Part shown: positions 17,520-25,457 of the stretch, in pieces | Layout: every line of letters begins with the position of its first letter | How positions within the stretch are numbered: position 1 is the first letter of the stretch | Assembly: GCA_963643465.1 (NCBI GenBank) | Contig: CAVIJT010000001.1 | Span: 186,001-250,000 of the forward strand | DNA from: CAG-411 sp963643465 | GTDB taxonomy: Bacteria > Bacillota > Clostridia > Lachnospirales > Lachnospiraceae | DNA: 64,000 bases | Reading direction: 5' to 3' | Notes under the pieces: model-generated | Told to the model about the DNA's origin: nothing | The model's input: only the letters and a program-made list of their open reading frames with translations | Databases searched by the model: none | Program-made: the position numbers and the translations under genes

Positions 17520-17699
17520 TTAGTCAATCTTTTCAACCTTACCTGTAGGTGTTGGTACTTCTTCTCCAGCACTGTAGCTGAACCAATAATTTCCGTTCTG
17601 ATCTACTCTTACCTCATCATAAGCTGTTGAATACTTATTTCCGTACTCTGTACATGTCATATCTAATTCCTCTACGGATGGTGCATTCCATGTTTTCAT
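17520..17699 (-). CDS. Lasso-type RiPP precursor peptide (candidate)
   Basis: A 59-residue peptide placed between the kinase and B1 genes. The leader MKTWNAPSVEELDMT has the W-x2-P-x-V/L pattern bound by lasso RRE proteins. The rest is GNKYSTAYDEVRVDQNGNYW followed by a tail ending VEKID, acidic and aromatic. Gly20 and Asp28 are nine residues apart, so a nine-membered Gly-Asp macrolactam is geometrically possible, but the expected Thr at -2 is absent (Thr17 is at -3), the follower is 40 residues, and the last residue is Asp rather than the phosphorylatable Ser of paeninodin-type peptides. GGAGG is 8 bases before the ATG at 17699; an upstream in-frame ATG (17720) lacks a good site. Confidence 0.8.
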   Translation of the reverse strand: MKTWNAPSVEELDMTCTEYGNKYSTAYDEVRVDQNGNYWFSYSAGEEVPTPTGKVEKID

Positions 17700-17745
17700 A
17701 ATAAATTCCTCCATTTTCATTTTCTATTATCTTTTTACATCCTCA

Positions 17746-17774
17746 ACTATACCATTCCTTCTTTTTTTTGTAAA
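17746..17774 (-). promoter_or_regulatory. Sigma-A-type promoter for the precursor gene
   Basis: On the minus strand, -35 TTTACA (17769-17774), a 17-base spacer and -10 TATAGT (17746-17751) lie in the 80-base gap between the kinase stop and the precursor start. With the terminator at 17471-17506 this makes the precursor its own short transcription unit. Confidence 0.78.
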
Positions 17775-17779
17775 CTTTT

Positions 17780-18691
17780 CTAACATTTTTGTAACATTTT
17801 CACCTTTTCCAGTATCCAATCTGTAATTTGTTCTGTATAAAATCCTTTTCTCGGACGCTTACAAACATACATAGGCACTTGTTTGGCAATGGCAAGAATA
17901 TTTTCCTGTACCTGCTTAGACATTCCTATCTCATTCCACACATATCCACGATAAATATTACGATACAACAATTTAATCTTATCAAGCCCTCGTATTTCAC
18001 AAATGGACAATTCTTCCTCATCCGTAGGTTCTAGTTCAACTATCATAGCTAAAGGCATTGATGTTTCCACATACCCATCCTGTAAACGTATGGCGTATTT
18101 ATCTCGATTTTCGTCAATATAAATCAACTCTTCCAAAGCATACCCCTGTCTTAAAGCTGCATCCCGACAAAGTTTCTGCTGAGGGAAAGATGGACTTACC
18201 ATAATTTCTCCCTCTACAATATTTACAGCAGCCACATCATCACTGACAAACTGACATCCTTTTTCCCGAAGTCTAACTGTAGTAGTTGATTTTCCAGCAC
18301 CAGAACTTCCCACCACTAAAACACATACTCCATTTCTTTCCACCGCTCCACTATGAATTGGTATGATTTCTCTTTGAAACATCAATAACCCCATAGTAGT
18401 ACCTGTCACATAGGAATTTCTGGACAAATCTGTAAGCAATTCGGACTCCTTCCACACAATAATGTGATTCCCATGCTCTACATAAAACATGCCCCAATCC
18501 TTCAAATAGAACCATGCCACTTCTTTTTCCAACCGGCAGATTTTCCCAGCCTTTGCATCCTGCAAATCTTTATCCGGCGGATTTCCCAGTTCCAAAAACA
18601 CATCCGCCACTTCCACCTCTTCACACGCCACTGCCTCCGGAAGTGCAAAGGTTGATTTTATTGTTAATCCATACATTTTATAAAAATACAT
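17780..18691 (-). CDS. HPr-kinase-like lasso peptide kinase (PadeK/ThcoK-like)
   Basis: A 303-residue protein resembling the C-terminal catalytic domain of HPr kinase/phosphorylase. It has a P-loop GSSGAGKST (residues 128-136), an upstream IPIHSGAVE (His113) and a downstream FVSDDVAAV (Asp151/152), the order seen in HprK-like kinases of lasso clusters. The known relatives PadeK and ThcoK phosphorylate the C-terminal Ser of a lasso precursor. Here the precursor ends in Asp, so the target may be an internal Ser, Thr or Tyr. The frame opens at 18775 inside the cyclase gene, but AGGAG just before the ATG at 18691 sets the start. Confidence 0.88.
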   Translation of the reverse strand: MYFYKMYGLTIKSTFALPEAVACEEVEVADVFLELGNPPDKDLQDAKAGKICRLEKEVAWFYLKDWGMFYVEHGNHIIVWKESELLTDLSRNSYVTGTTMGLLMFQREIIPIHSGAVERNGVCVLVVGSSGAGKSTTTVRLREKGCQFVSDDVAAVNIVEGEIMVSPSFPQQKLCRDAALRQGYALEELIYIDENRDKYAIRLQDGYVETSMPLAMIVELEPTDEEELSICEIRGLDKIKLLYRNIYRGYVWNEIGMSKQVQENILAIAKQVPMYVCKRPRKGFYTEQITDWILEKVKMLQKC

Positions 18692-18744
18692 ATCTCTCTC
18701 CTGTATCAAACAGATGATTCTTCTTTGACAAAATGAATCGTTTA

Positions 18745-20649
18745 CTATTCTTTTCTTTGCAAAAATACAGAACAAGCATAAACATTAAATGCACATGCAA
18801 CCAAAGAACTTCTCTTTTCTTCGGGGATACTATCCAGTTGTTTCAAATCTTCTACGAGCGTGTCCAATTGTCGTTTATCCAAATAGGTCAACAATACCTG
18901 ATTGGAAAGTTTTTCTATTACATCCTGCTCCAACTGATCCCAATTGCGCATCACACGTTCTGCATAATCGGCACTTTGCAATCCTCTTTTTCGAACCTGT
19001 TCTAATATTACATTAGGCACAATTCCCTGCATATACTGTCGCACAAGTCTGCGTTCCACACCATTATGTACATAACACTCTACCGGAAAACTCATACAAA
19101 GTTCAATCAATCGTTTGTCTTTTGTAGGGTCTCTCACCAAAACACCGTGAATCAAGCTGAATTTTGTGTCATACAATCCAAGCTGCGCCAAATTTACCCG
19201 ATCAAATTGAAAATTGCGCATCTGCGTCTGTGTATCTATCATAGTTCCGCCACTTTCTTTTACCAGTTGATTCACCACTGTATTAATTTGATATTTTTGC
19301 AAAAGTTCTTTTTTCACATAACTATCCAAAAGAAAATCCTCTTTTTTTCTTTCTTTTCGAAGTTCCTTTACATAATTTTTTATAATCTTTTTCCTCGGTA
19401 TTCCATGTAAATTTCCAAATGCCTTTACTTCTCTATATGCCCGCAAAAAATGCCAGTGAGTAAGCTGATACCTTATATTCCCCAATATTTTTCCATAGGA
19501 AATGGTTGCATTTCCATACTGCCCTTTTATAAGTAGCTTACAATCTTTTTCTGCCGCCAAACGATAGATTTCATCCAGCCACATTAGATTAGGGGCTGAT
19601 TTTGCAGGTACTTCCAGTTGTTTTACCAAACGTTCCAGCTTTGTAAATCCATCCATGCCTTGACATGGAACCATTTCCACTTCCATATTGGTATATTGTT
19701 CAGCCAATATAGCAGGTCCCCAAGATTCATCTGTAATAACAGAATAATCGGTTACTTTTACTTCTTTTTCCGGAACCGAAGTAAAGCTGTATAATTTTTT
19801 CCCCTGCCTCTCTAAATAGCCGGCAGCCAAACTGGCTACACTTGTAGAATCAAGTCCACTACTTACCGTAGCAGCTGTATTTTTTCTGGAACGAAGCACA
19901 TCTTTTACACACTTAGAAAACGTTTCTAAAAACATTTCCCGACACTGGGAATCATTAAAATTCATCTGTTCCTTTCGATATTTTGGATTCCAATATTCTT
20001 TCTTTTCAAAGCTATGCTCCGATACTTTCAAATACATTCCTGCTTCCAATTGAAACACATCTTCATAAGGGGTAATTTCAGGAAAAATCTCCATATCCGG
20101 AGTCTGGGCAGCCTCACATGCAGTAAGCCATTTTTCATTAAATGGAATATCTGGACAAACTTTTAAAATGGAAGAAAACGTAGTTCCAAACAAAAAACCC
20201 TCTTTACTGTTGTAATAATTCACCGCCCGACTCCCCGTATGGTCTGTATACAAAAATAAACACTGCTTATTTCGATCATAAATGGCTATGGCAAAGACAC
20301 CTCTTAAAAGTTTTACAAATTCTTCTCCCCATTTTGCATAAGATGCAAGGAGCAAAACACTATCCGGCACATTTGGATGTGGAATCCCCAATTGCATTCT
20401 CAATTCTTTCCGATTATCAAGAACCACATCTGCAGTAAGAAAAATTCCCCGTCTCTTATCGTAATACGGAAGTACCTCTCTCTCTGATTCCTGTGTAAAA
20501 TATTGCACTCCACAACCAAACTCCACATTTCCCACAGTTTCCGAAGCAAATTTGTCGATTTTATATTGATGCAATGGCTCTTCCATCTTTGCCTGCACAG
20601 GGATAAATCCCTCTTGTCCCCAATGATACATTCCGTAAATAGCTGACAT
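18745..20649 (-). CDS. Lasso peptide macrolactam synthetase (asparagine synthetase-like, C protein)
   Basis: A 634-residue two-domain protein of the asparagine synthetase B family. The N-terminal part (about 1-215) resembles the glutaminase domain but begins MSAIYG, without the catalytic Cys2, so it should not hydrolyse glutamine. The C-terminal part carries the AMP-forming PP-loop VSSGLDSTS (262-270). This is the layout of lasso C proteins (McjC-like), which adenylate an Asp/Glu side chain and close the isopeptide ring on the N-terminal amine. GGAGG lies before the ATG. It sits among kinase, RRE and B2 genes, which excludes a role in asparagine metabolism. Confidence 0.92.
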   Translation of the reverse strand: MSAIYGMYHWGQEGFIPVQAKMEEPLHQYKIDKFASETVGNVEFGCGVQYFTQESEREVLPYYDKRRGIFLTADVVLDNRKELRMQLGIPHPNVPDSVLLLASYAKWGEEFVKLLRGVFAIAIYDRNKQCLFLYTDHTGSRAVNYYNSKEGFLFGTTFSSILKVCPDIPFNEKWLTACEAAQTPDMEIFPEITPYEDVFQLEAGMYLKVSEHSFEKKEYWNPKYRKEQMNFNDSQCREMFLETFSKCVKDVLRSRKNTAATVSSGLDSTSVASLAAGYLERQGKKLYSFTSVPEKEVKVTDYSVITDESWGPAILAEQYTNMEVEMVPCQGMDGFTKLERLVKQLEVPAKSAPNLMWLDEIYRLAAEKDCKLLIKGQYGNATISYGKILGNIRYQLTHWHFLRAYREVKAFGNLHGIPRKKIIKNYVKELRKERKKEDFLLDSYVKKELLQKYQINTVVNQLVKESGGTMIDTQTQMRNFQFDRVNLAQLGLYDTKFSLIHGVLVRDPTKDKRLIELCMSFPVECYVHNGVERRLVRQYMQGIVPNVILEQVRKRGLQSADYAERVMRNWDQLEQDVIEKLSNQVLLTYLDKRQLDTLVEDLKQLDSIPEEKRSSLVACAFNVYACSVFLQRKE

Positions 20650-20670
20650 ACTTATCCCTCCTCGTCCCTG

Positions 20671-21896
20671 TTATCTTTTTAATAACCCCATTTTTTCTAA
20701 CACAACCATCTTTTCCTCTGCCTGACGCATAGGTTCCGATACTGCTTTTTTTCTCTTTTTACTGACAAGGGTTAAAACATACCGAATAGCCCGATGAAAC
20801 CATGCCACAGGCAACAACCATTTATGTTGCTTGGCATAGCGGTATCTCCCAGACAAATCCTTTATTCCCGGAAATAGCGTAACCCTCCACATTTTTTTCG
20901 GCTTGGCTTTTCCCCACGATTGGAAAAATAGCTTTGATACACAATGGCAGATGCTATCCGAGTATCCGCACAACCGCATCCTAATAATCCCACACGAAAA
21001 AACGTAGTAATCCACTGTTCCGTCACTTCTGCCTGCCAAAAACCTTCTGGAAGAAATTCTTTTTTCATACCAAAATAATGCACACAAATCTGACAAAATA
21101 TTTCTGCGAACTTTCTATATTGCAAGTTCTTCATACTTTCCCAAAAATGTGCCACATCTATTTTATGTATATATTGATTCACATAAAGAGTTACATCCAC
21201 ATAATGCCGCAGTTCCATGCCCTGAAATAGCAAAAGCTTTGCAATATGGTGCATCTGATAAATCAAATGCTGCTCATATCCCAACGTAGTAACCACCATT
21301 CCACAAGCTGTAGTATTTAATAAAGCCGCCTCTTCATCTAATCCTAATTCCAAAAGCTGCTTTTCCTTCTTTGGTGATAAATTTTCCCAAAGTTTTGTAT
21401 ATAACTCGATATCAGAATAATTGTCTTTTCGAAAACAATATACATACTGTTTGCTCATATGATGACTCATCTTAAAACCAAAACTCTCCAACAATTCCAC
21501 GGTCATATCCAATTCTTCTGGTGATACCAGCAAATCAAAATCATCATAATAGCGCAAATCATAATCTGGATATAAATGTGCAAACACAGGTCCTTTAAAA
21601 AGAACAAGCTGAATATTTCGATTATCGGCTTCACCAAATATCCGCTGCAACATGTCATAATCTCTGTGTCGTCTCTTTTTTAAACTGGCTGACTCTTTAA
21701 GCAACTTACTTAATTGTGTGGGTTGCAAACTCTCTGGAAATTTCTGTATACAACTAACTAAAACAGACAATATATTTCCAGCCCTAGCCTCACAAAACAA
21801 TTGCTCCCAGTCAAGCTGCTCTGGAGGTGTGGAAGGTTCTTCCTTCCATATTGCTTGTCTTGTAAGAGTCAGTAAATACTGTTTTGTCGCATCCAT
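20671..21896 (-). pseudogene. Nucleotidyltransferase-fold RiPP gene (N) split by a one-base slip
   Basis: A PF14907-like nucleotidyltransferase related to 12605-13855. Read from the ATG at 21896 (MDATKQYLL, matching MDVNVEYLL of the paralogue) it has VLFKGPVFAHLYPDYD and a DDFDLLV metal-type motif. The frame fails at a T7 tract on the plus strand (20892-20898; A7 in the mRNA): the first frame ends after RKKCGGLRYFRE, while the next frame continues as MWRVTLFPGIKDLSGRYRY, the part that aligns with the paralogue. One more A restores a 408-residue protein. The cause may be a real deletion, programmed or transcriptional slippage, or a sequencing error. An upstream ATG at 21974 overlaps the promoter and is not the start. 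Confidence 0.82.
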
Positions 21897-21945
21897 CCCT
21901 CTCACATCCTTCTCTTTCGCCGCACATGAAAACATACTTAATTTC

Positions 21946-21974
21946 ATTATAGTTTTGCTATTTTCAATTGTCAA
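21946..21974 (-). promoter_or_regulatory. Perfect sigma-A consensus promoter for the N-C-K genes
   Basis: On the minus strand TTGACA (21969-21974), a 17-base spacer and TATAAT (21946-21951): both hexamers match the consensus exactly. The predicted start of transcription near 21939 leaves a leader of about 43 bases before the ATG at 21896, which supports that start. No clear operator was seen, so expression may be strong or repressor-controlled. Confidence 0.88.
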
Positions 21975-22056
21975 TCAAAACAGAAAATGGTTTTTTTTCC
22001 AATTAAAATACTATATAATATGATATATAACCACTATTTTTGAGGGGGTGTAACAT
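21975..22056 (+). promoter_or_regulatory. Divergent promoter region with weak promoter for the regulator operon
   Basis: A TATAAT at 22014-22019 lies 37 bases before the regulator's ATG, but only a T-rich stretch sits at the -35 position, so this promoter is weak or needs an activator. It is back to back with the consensus promoter of the RiPP biosynthesis genes. GAGGGGG is the ribosome binding site at 22042-22048. Confidence 0.55.
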
Positions 22057-22746
22057 ATGAAACATAAACTTTTGCTTGTAGATGATGACAAAGAAGTGCT
22101 TGGTATCAATAAAACATATTTTGAAGAAGAGGGATATTTAGTTGCTACTGCTTCCTCTGCCAAAGAGGCTATGGCTTATATGAAAAAAAATGCCTTTTCC
22201 TGCATTGTGCTGGATGTAATGATGCCAACGGTAGACGGTCTTACTTTTTGCAAAACAATTCGGGAATTTTCTGATATACCTATTATTTTTCTTTCTGGAA
22301 AGGTAGAGGAGGAAGATCGTATTAACGGATTACTTCTTGGCGCAGACGACTATTTGACAAAACCATACAGCTTGCGGGAATTGTCTGTTCGCATTGCACT
22401 ACATATCCGTCGCCACCAAGCAAGCCATAAAGCATCCACTAGCTCTTCTCTACTAGAATTTCCTCCAATGGTTATTGATATACTTGGACATAAAGTATTC
22501 TGGGATGAAGAGGAAATCCCTCTTTCGAATAAAGAATTCGAGCTTTTACACTTTCTTGCAAGCAAAGCTGGAGAACCCTGCACATTCGAAGAAATCGGAG
22601 AAGCCGTATGGGGTTCTTACATAGAAAGTGACCGCCGTTCCATTATGGTAAACATAAGTCGCCTTCGAAAAAAATTAGAAACCTATACAAGCCTTGAACA
22701 CATTATAGAAAGTGTTTGGTCAAAAGGCTACCGCTTCACTTTATAA
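22057..22746 (+). CDS. OmpR/PhoB-type response regulator of the RiPP locus
   Basis: A 229-residue response regulator. The receiver domain (1-115) has the acidic pair VDDD, phospho-acceptor Asp53 in VLDVMMP and the conserved Lys in LTKPYS. The C-terminal winged helix (about 133-229) has VWGSYIESDRRSIMVNISRL as the recognition region of OmpR-type DNA-binding domains. It is followed by a histidine kinase and an ABC exporter gene and transcribed away from the RiPP biosynthesis genes, so it is the natural candidate regulator of this locus or of the exporter. Confidence 0.93.
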   Translation: MKHKLLLVDDDKEVLGINKTYFEEEGYLVATASSAKEAMAYMKKNAFSCIVLDVMMPTVDGLTFCKTIREFSDIPIIFLSGKVEEEDRINGLLLGADDYLTKPYSLRELSVRIALHIRRHQASHKASTSSSLLEFPPMVIDILGHKVFWDEEEIPLSNKEFELLHFLASKAGEPCTFEEIGEAVWGSYIESDRRSIMVNISRLRKKLETYTSLEHIIESVWSKGYRFTL

Positions 22747-22759
22747 AGAAAGGAGTACC

Positions 22760-23563
22760 ATGGAAAAGAAAAAATTTGAGTTGCCAAACCTAACGGTGGA
22801 AAAACTTTCCGAAGAACTTGTAATTACAAATTTAAAACTTACACAGGCAAATGAAAAACTTCGACAGGCAGAACAGGCACGTAGTGAAATGTTTTCCAGC
22901 ATTTCTCATGATTTACGTTCTCCTATTACTGCTATTAAAAATTCTGTAGAAATGCTATCGGATATGACAGAGTATTCCCCAGAAAAAGTTAAACCTTTGC
23001 TTTCCATTATGAATAAACGTATAGATACCTTAGAACAACTCATCAATGACATTTTTCTCTTGGTTTCTCTTGATAACAATTGCAAACAGATGAAATTAGA
23101 ACCACTTCCTTTAGGCTTTTTTTTAGAGGAATTCTTTTTTTCCAGAGAAACAGCTGGACAATACCACGACCGAAAGCTAGTCCTTAATGTAGCTGAGGAC
23201 TTAGATGTGCTTGTCCTTGCCGATCCTCATGAACTGGAACGGGTACTGGATAATCTGTTTACAAATGCACGCAAATATTCAAAACCGGGAGATACGATTT
23301 CACTTGATGCAAAAATAGAAGCAAAGCATGTCATTGTTTCCGTCTCTGACACAGGAATTGGCATCGCAAAAGAACATATTTCAAAGGTGTTCGACCGATG
23401 CTTTATTGTAGAAAAAGCACGAACCCCAGAAGTATCTTCCACCGGACTTGGACTTTCTATCACAAAATCCATCATAGAACACTTTCAAGGTTCTATTTGG
23501 TGTGAAAGTACATTAGGTAAAGGAAGTATCTTTTCCTTTTCCCTTCCTATCTATCAACAATAG
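22760..23563 (+). CDS. Cytoplasmic sensor histidine kinase (no membrane segments)
   Basis: A 267-residue histidine kinase with an N-terminal coiled coil (about 10-50), a HisKA domain with SISHDLRSPITAIKNS (phospho-acceptor His about residue 53), and an HATPase_c domain with N-box LDNLFTNARKY, G1 VSDTGIGI and G2 STGLGLSI. No transmembrane or extracellular sensing domain exists, so it must read a cytoplasmic or membrane-surface signal. The frame starts at 22712 within the regulator gene, but AAAGGAG before the ATG at 22760 sets the start. It pairs with the regulator just upstream. Confidence 0.92.
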   Translation: MEKKKFELPNLTVEKLSEELVITNLKLTQANEKLRQAEQARSEMFSSISHDLRSPITAIKNSVEMLSDMTEYSPEKVKPLLSIMNKRIDTLEQLINDIFLLVSLDNNCKQMKLEPLPLGFFLEEFFFSRETAGQYHDRKLVLNVAEDLDVLVLADPHELERVLDNLFTNARKYSKPGDTISLDAKIEAKHVIVSVSDTGIGIAKEHISKVFDRCFIVEKARTPEVSSTGLGLSITKSIIEHFQGSIWCESTLGKGSIFSFSLPIYQQ

Positions 23564-23614
23564 AAAACATAAATTTACCATATTTCTCAATAAAGATAAA
23601 GGAGGTTTTATTCT

Positions 23615-25309
23615 TTGTTCGAAAAATACAAAAACTTTTATAAAGATCGAGCCAATCAAAAAGAATACGCAAAATGGCTTATGCGTTATACTAAGCCTTA
23701 TCTTCCATCCTTGTTTGGACTCCTTCTGATAAACATTATTTCTGTAATACTGGGAACACAAATGAGTATTGTCAGTAAAGATATTATTGACCGGGCAACA
23801 GCGGGACAACCTATTGTTAATGCGATTATCCTGTTTGTATTGATTATGTTTGGAAGTACCTTCCTATCTATTATCGTCAGTCTGGTCTCTATTGTTATTG
23901 GCGAAAAATTTGCTTTTGGAATTCGAAGAAATGTATACGAAAAGATATTACATACCAAATGGGGTTCTATAACCAAATATCACACAGGTGATTTAAACAC
24001 CAGACTTACCAGTGATACAGATGCTATTGCCAACGGTATTGCAGGAACCATTCCCTCTATTATTATTTTAATATTTGAATTGATTTACAACTTTATTATT
24101 CTGTTCCATTACAGTCGTTTTCTTGCCGTAGCATCGCTGCTTATTACACCAATTGCATTACTAGCAAGTATTATTTTAGGTGCTAAATTAAAGAAACTTC
24201 AAATAAAAGTGCAAGAATCCGAAGCTCGCTACCGTTCCTTTTTACAGGAAAGTTTAAGTAATGTTATGATTATCAAAGCCTTTTGTGATGAAGAACATTC
24301 TGCGGAACATTTAACGGAACTGCGAAACGACCGTTTATATTGGATTTTAAAGAAAAATCGAATGAGTCTTGCTACTTCAAGCACCATTAATGTATGTTTT
24401 CAAATTGGCTATATTGTTGCTTTTTCATGGGGTGCAGTAGGTATCTACAACGGTAGTATTACTTATGGAACGTTATCTCTGTTCTTAGCCCTTGCATCCA
24501 GAGTTCAATCTCCATTAATCAGTCTTGCACAAACCATTCCAAAGATTGTGTCAATACTAGCTTCGGCAGGACGTGTTATTGAACTCCAAAATCTTCCAGA
24601 AGAAGAACATCATGCCCACACCATCGAAGCAAAACAAATTGGTGCAGTTGTGGAGCATTTAACCTTCGGATACAATGAGGATACCATTTTTGAGGATACC
24701 TCTCTTCATATTGAACCGGGTGATTTTGTTGCCATTGTAGGGGAATCTGGAATTGGAAAGACAACTTTAATTCGTCTGATTATGTCCTTTCTCTCTACAG
24801 AGAACGGACAAATTACTTTCTTTAATGAAATGGGACAACAAGAAACTTCTGCTGCCTCTTCCCGACACTTTATCTCTTACGTGCCACAGGGAAATACCCT
24901 ATTTAGCGGCACCATTGCTGAAAACGTGCGCATGGGACGTAGAACAGCAACAGACGAAGAAATTTTAGAAGCGTTAAAGGCTTCCAGTGCCTATGATTTT
25001 GTAAAAGATTTACCAGATGGTGTCAATACAAGAATCGGAGAAAAAGGACATGGAATTTCCGAAGGACAAGCACAGCGAGTAGCACTTGCAAGAGCGCTGG
25101 TTCGAAAAGCACCTTTTCTTGTGCTGGATGAGGCTACTGCCTCTCTGGATGAAAAGACAGAGCTTCGGGTATTAGAAGGCATTCGTTCTCTTACCCCAAA
25201 GCCAACCTGTATTTTAATTACACACAGACGTTCTGTATTAAACTACTGTGACCGCGAAATCAAAATTGAACATAAAAAAATTCAGGACATCCCACTTGGG
25301 GATATGTAA
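23615..25309 (+). CDS. ABC exporter, fused membrane and ATPase domains (lasso D-type)
   Basis: A 564-residue half-transporter with six transmembrane helices (about 30-300) and a C-terminal ATPase: Walker A GESGIGKTTL (about 375-385), signature SEGQAQR (about 481) and Walker B FLVLDEAT (about 500). The signature has SEGQ instead of the usual LSGGQ. Lasso clusters commonly carry such a D protein to export the product and give self-immunity. There is no peptidase C39 domain, in line with leader removal by B2. The start is TTG at 23615, with AAAGGAGG nine bases upstream. Confidence 0.92.
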   Translation: MFEKYKNFYKDRANQKEYAKWLMRYTKPYLPSLFGLLLINIISVILGTQMSIVSKDIIDRATAGQPIVNAIILFVLIMFGSTFLSIIVSLVSIVIGEKFAFGIRRNVYEKILHTKWGSITKYHTGDLNTRLTSDTDAIANGIAGTIPSIIILIFELIYNFIILFHYSRFLAVASLLITPIALLASIILGAKLKKLQIKVQESEARYRSFLQESLSNVMIIKAFCDEEHSAEHLTELRNDRLYWILKKNRMSLATSSTINVCFQIGYIVAFSWGAVGIYNGSITYGTLSLFLALASRVQSPLISLAQTIPKIVSILASAGRVIELQNLPEEEHHAHTIEAKQIGAVVEHLTFGYNEDTIFEDTSLHIEPGDFVAIVGESGIGKTTLIRLIMSFLSTENGQITFFNEMGQQETSAASSRHFISYVPQGNTLFSGTIAENVRMGRRTATDEEILEALKASSAYDFVKDLPDGVNTRIGEKGHGISEGQAQRVALARALVRKAPFLVLDEATASLDEKTELRVLEGIRSLTPKPTCILITHRRSVLNYCDREIKIEHKKIQDIPLGDM

Positions 25310-25311
25310 AA

Positions 25312-25348
25312 AAATGTCTCACAGAAGAGTGCTGTGAGACATTTTTTT
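25312..25348 (+). terminator. Terminator of the regulator-kinase-exporter operon
   Basis: A perfect 10-base stem TGTCTCACAG/CTGTGAGACA (arms 25315-25324 and 25332-25341) with a 7-base loop is followed by T7. It begins directly after the exporter stop codon and separates it from the secreted beta-helix gene. Confidence 0.93.
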
Positions 25349-25457
25349 ACATTTCTATATTAGAATTTTACACTTTTTTCTATCTGTTCCCATTGTGTAT
25401 TATACTTTTCCTATCATTATATTTATTATTTTTATTATGAAAGGCTGGAGACAAGTT

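Noticed and set aside
17780..18691. HPr kinase/phosphorylase of carbon catabolite control
   Set aside because: It lacks the usual N-terminal HprK domain and sits in a RiPP operon; lasso kinases have this same form.
18745..20649. True asparagine synthetase
   Set aside because: The catalytic Cys2 is missing and the gene is surrounded by RRE, B2, kinase and precursor genes, so a macrolactam synthetase is the better reading.
20671..21096. Separate 141-residue gene
   Set aside because: Its second half aligns with the C-terminus of the paralogous nucleotidyltransferase, and the first half is out-of-frame translation; it is the displaced end of the split gene.
21897..21974. Upstream start of the nucleotidyltransferase gene at 21974
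   Set aside because: It would lie on the perfect TTGACA/TATAAT promoter, and the paralogue's N-terminus matches the ATG at 21896.
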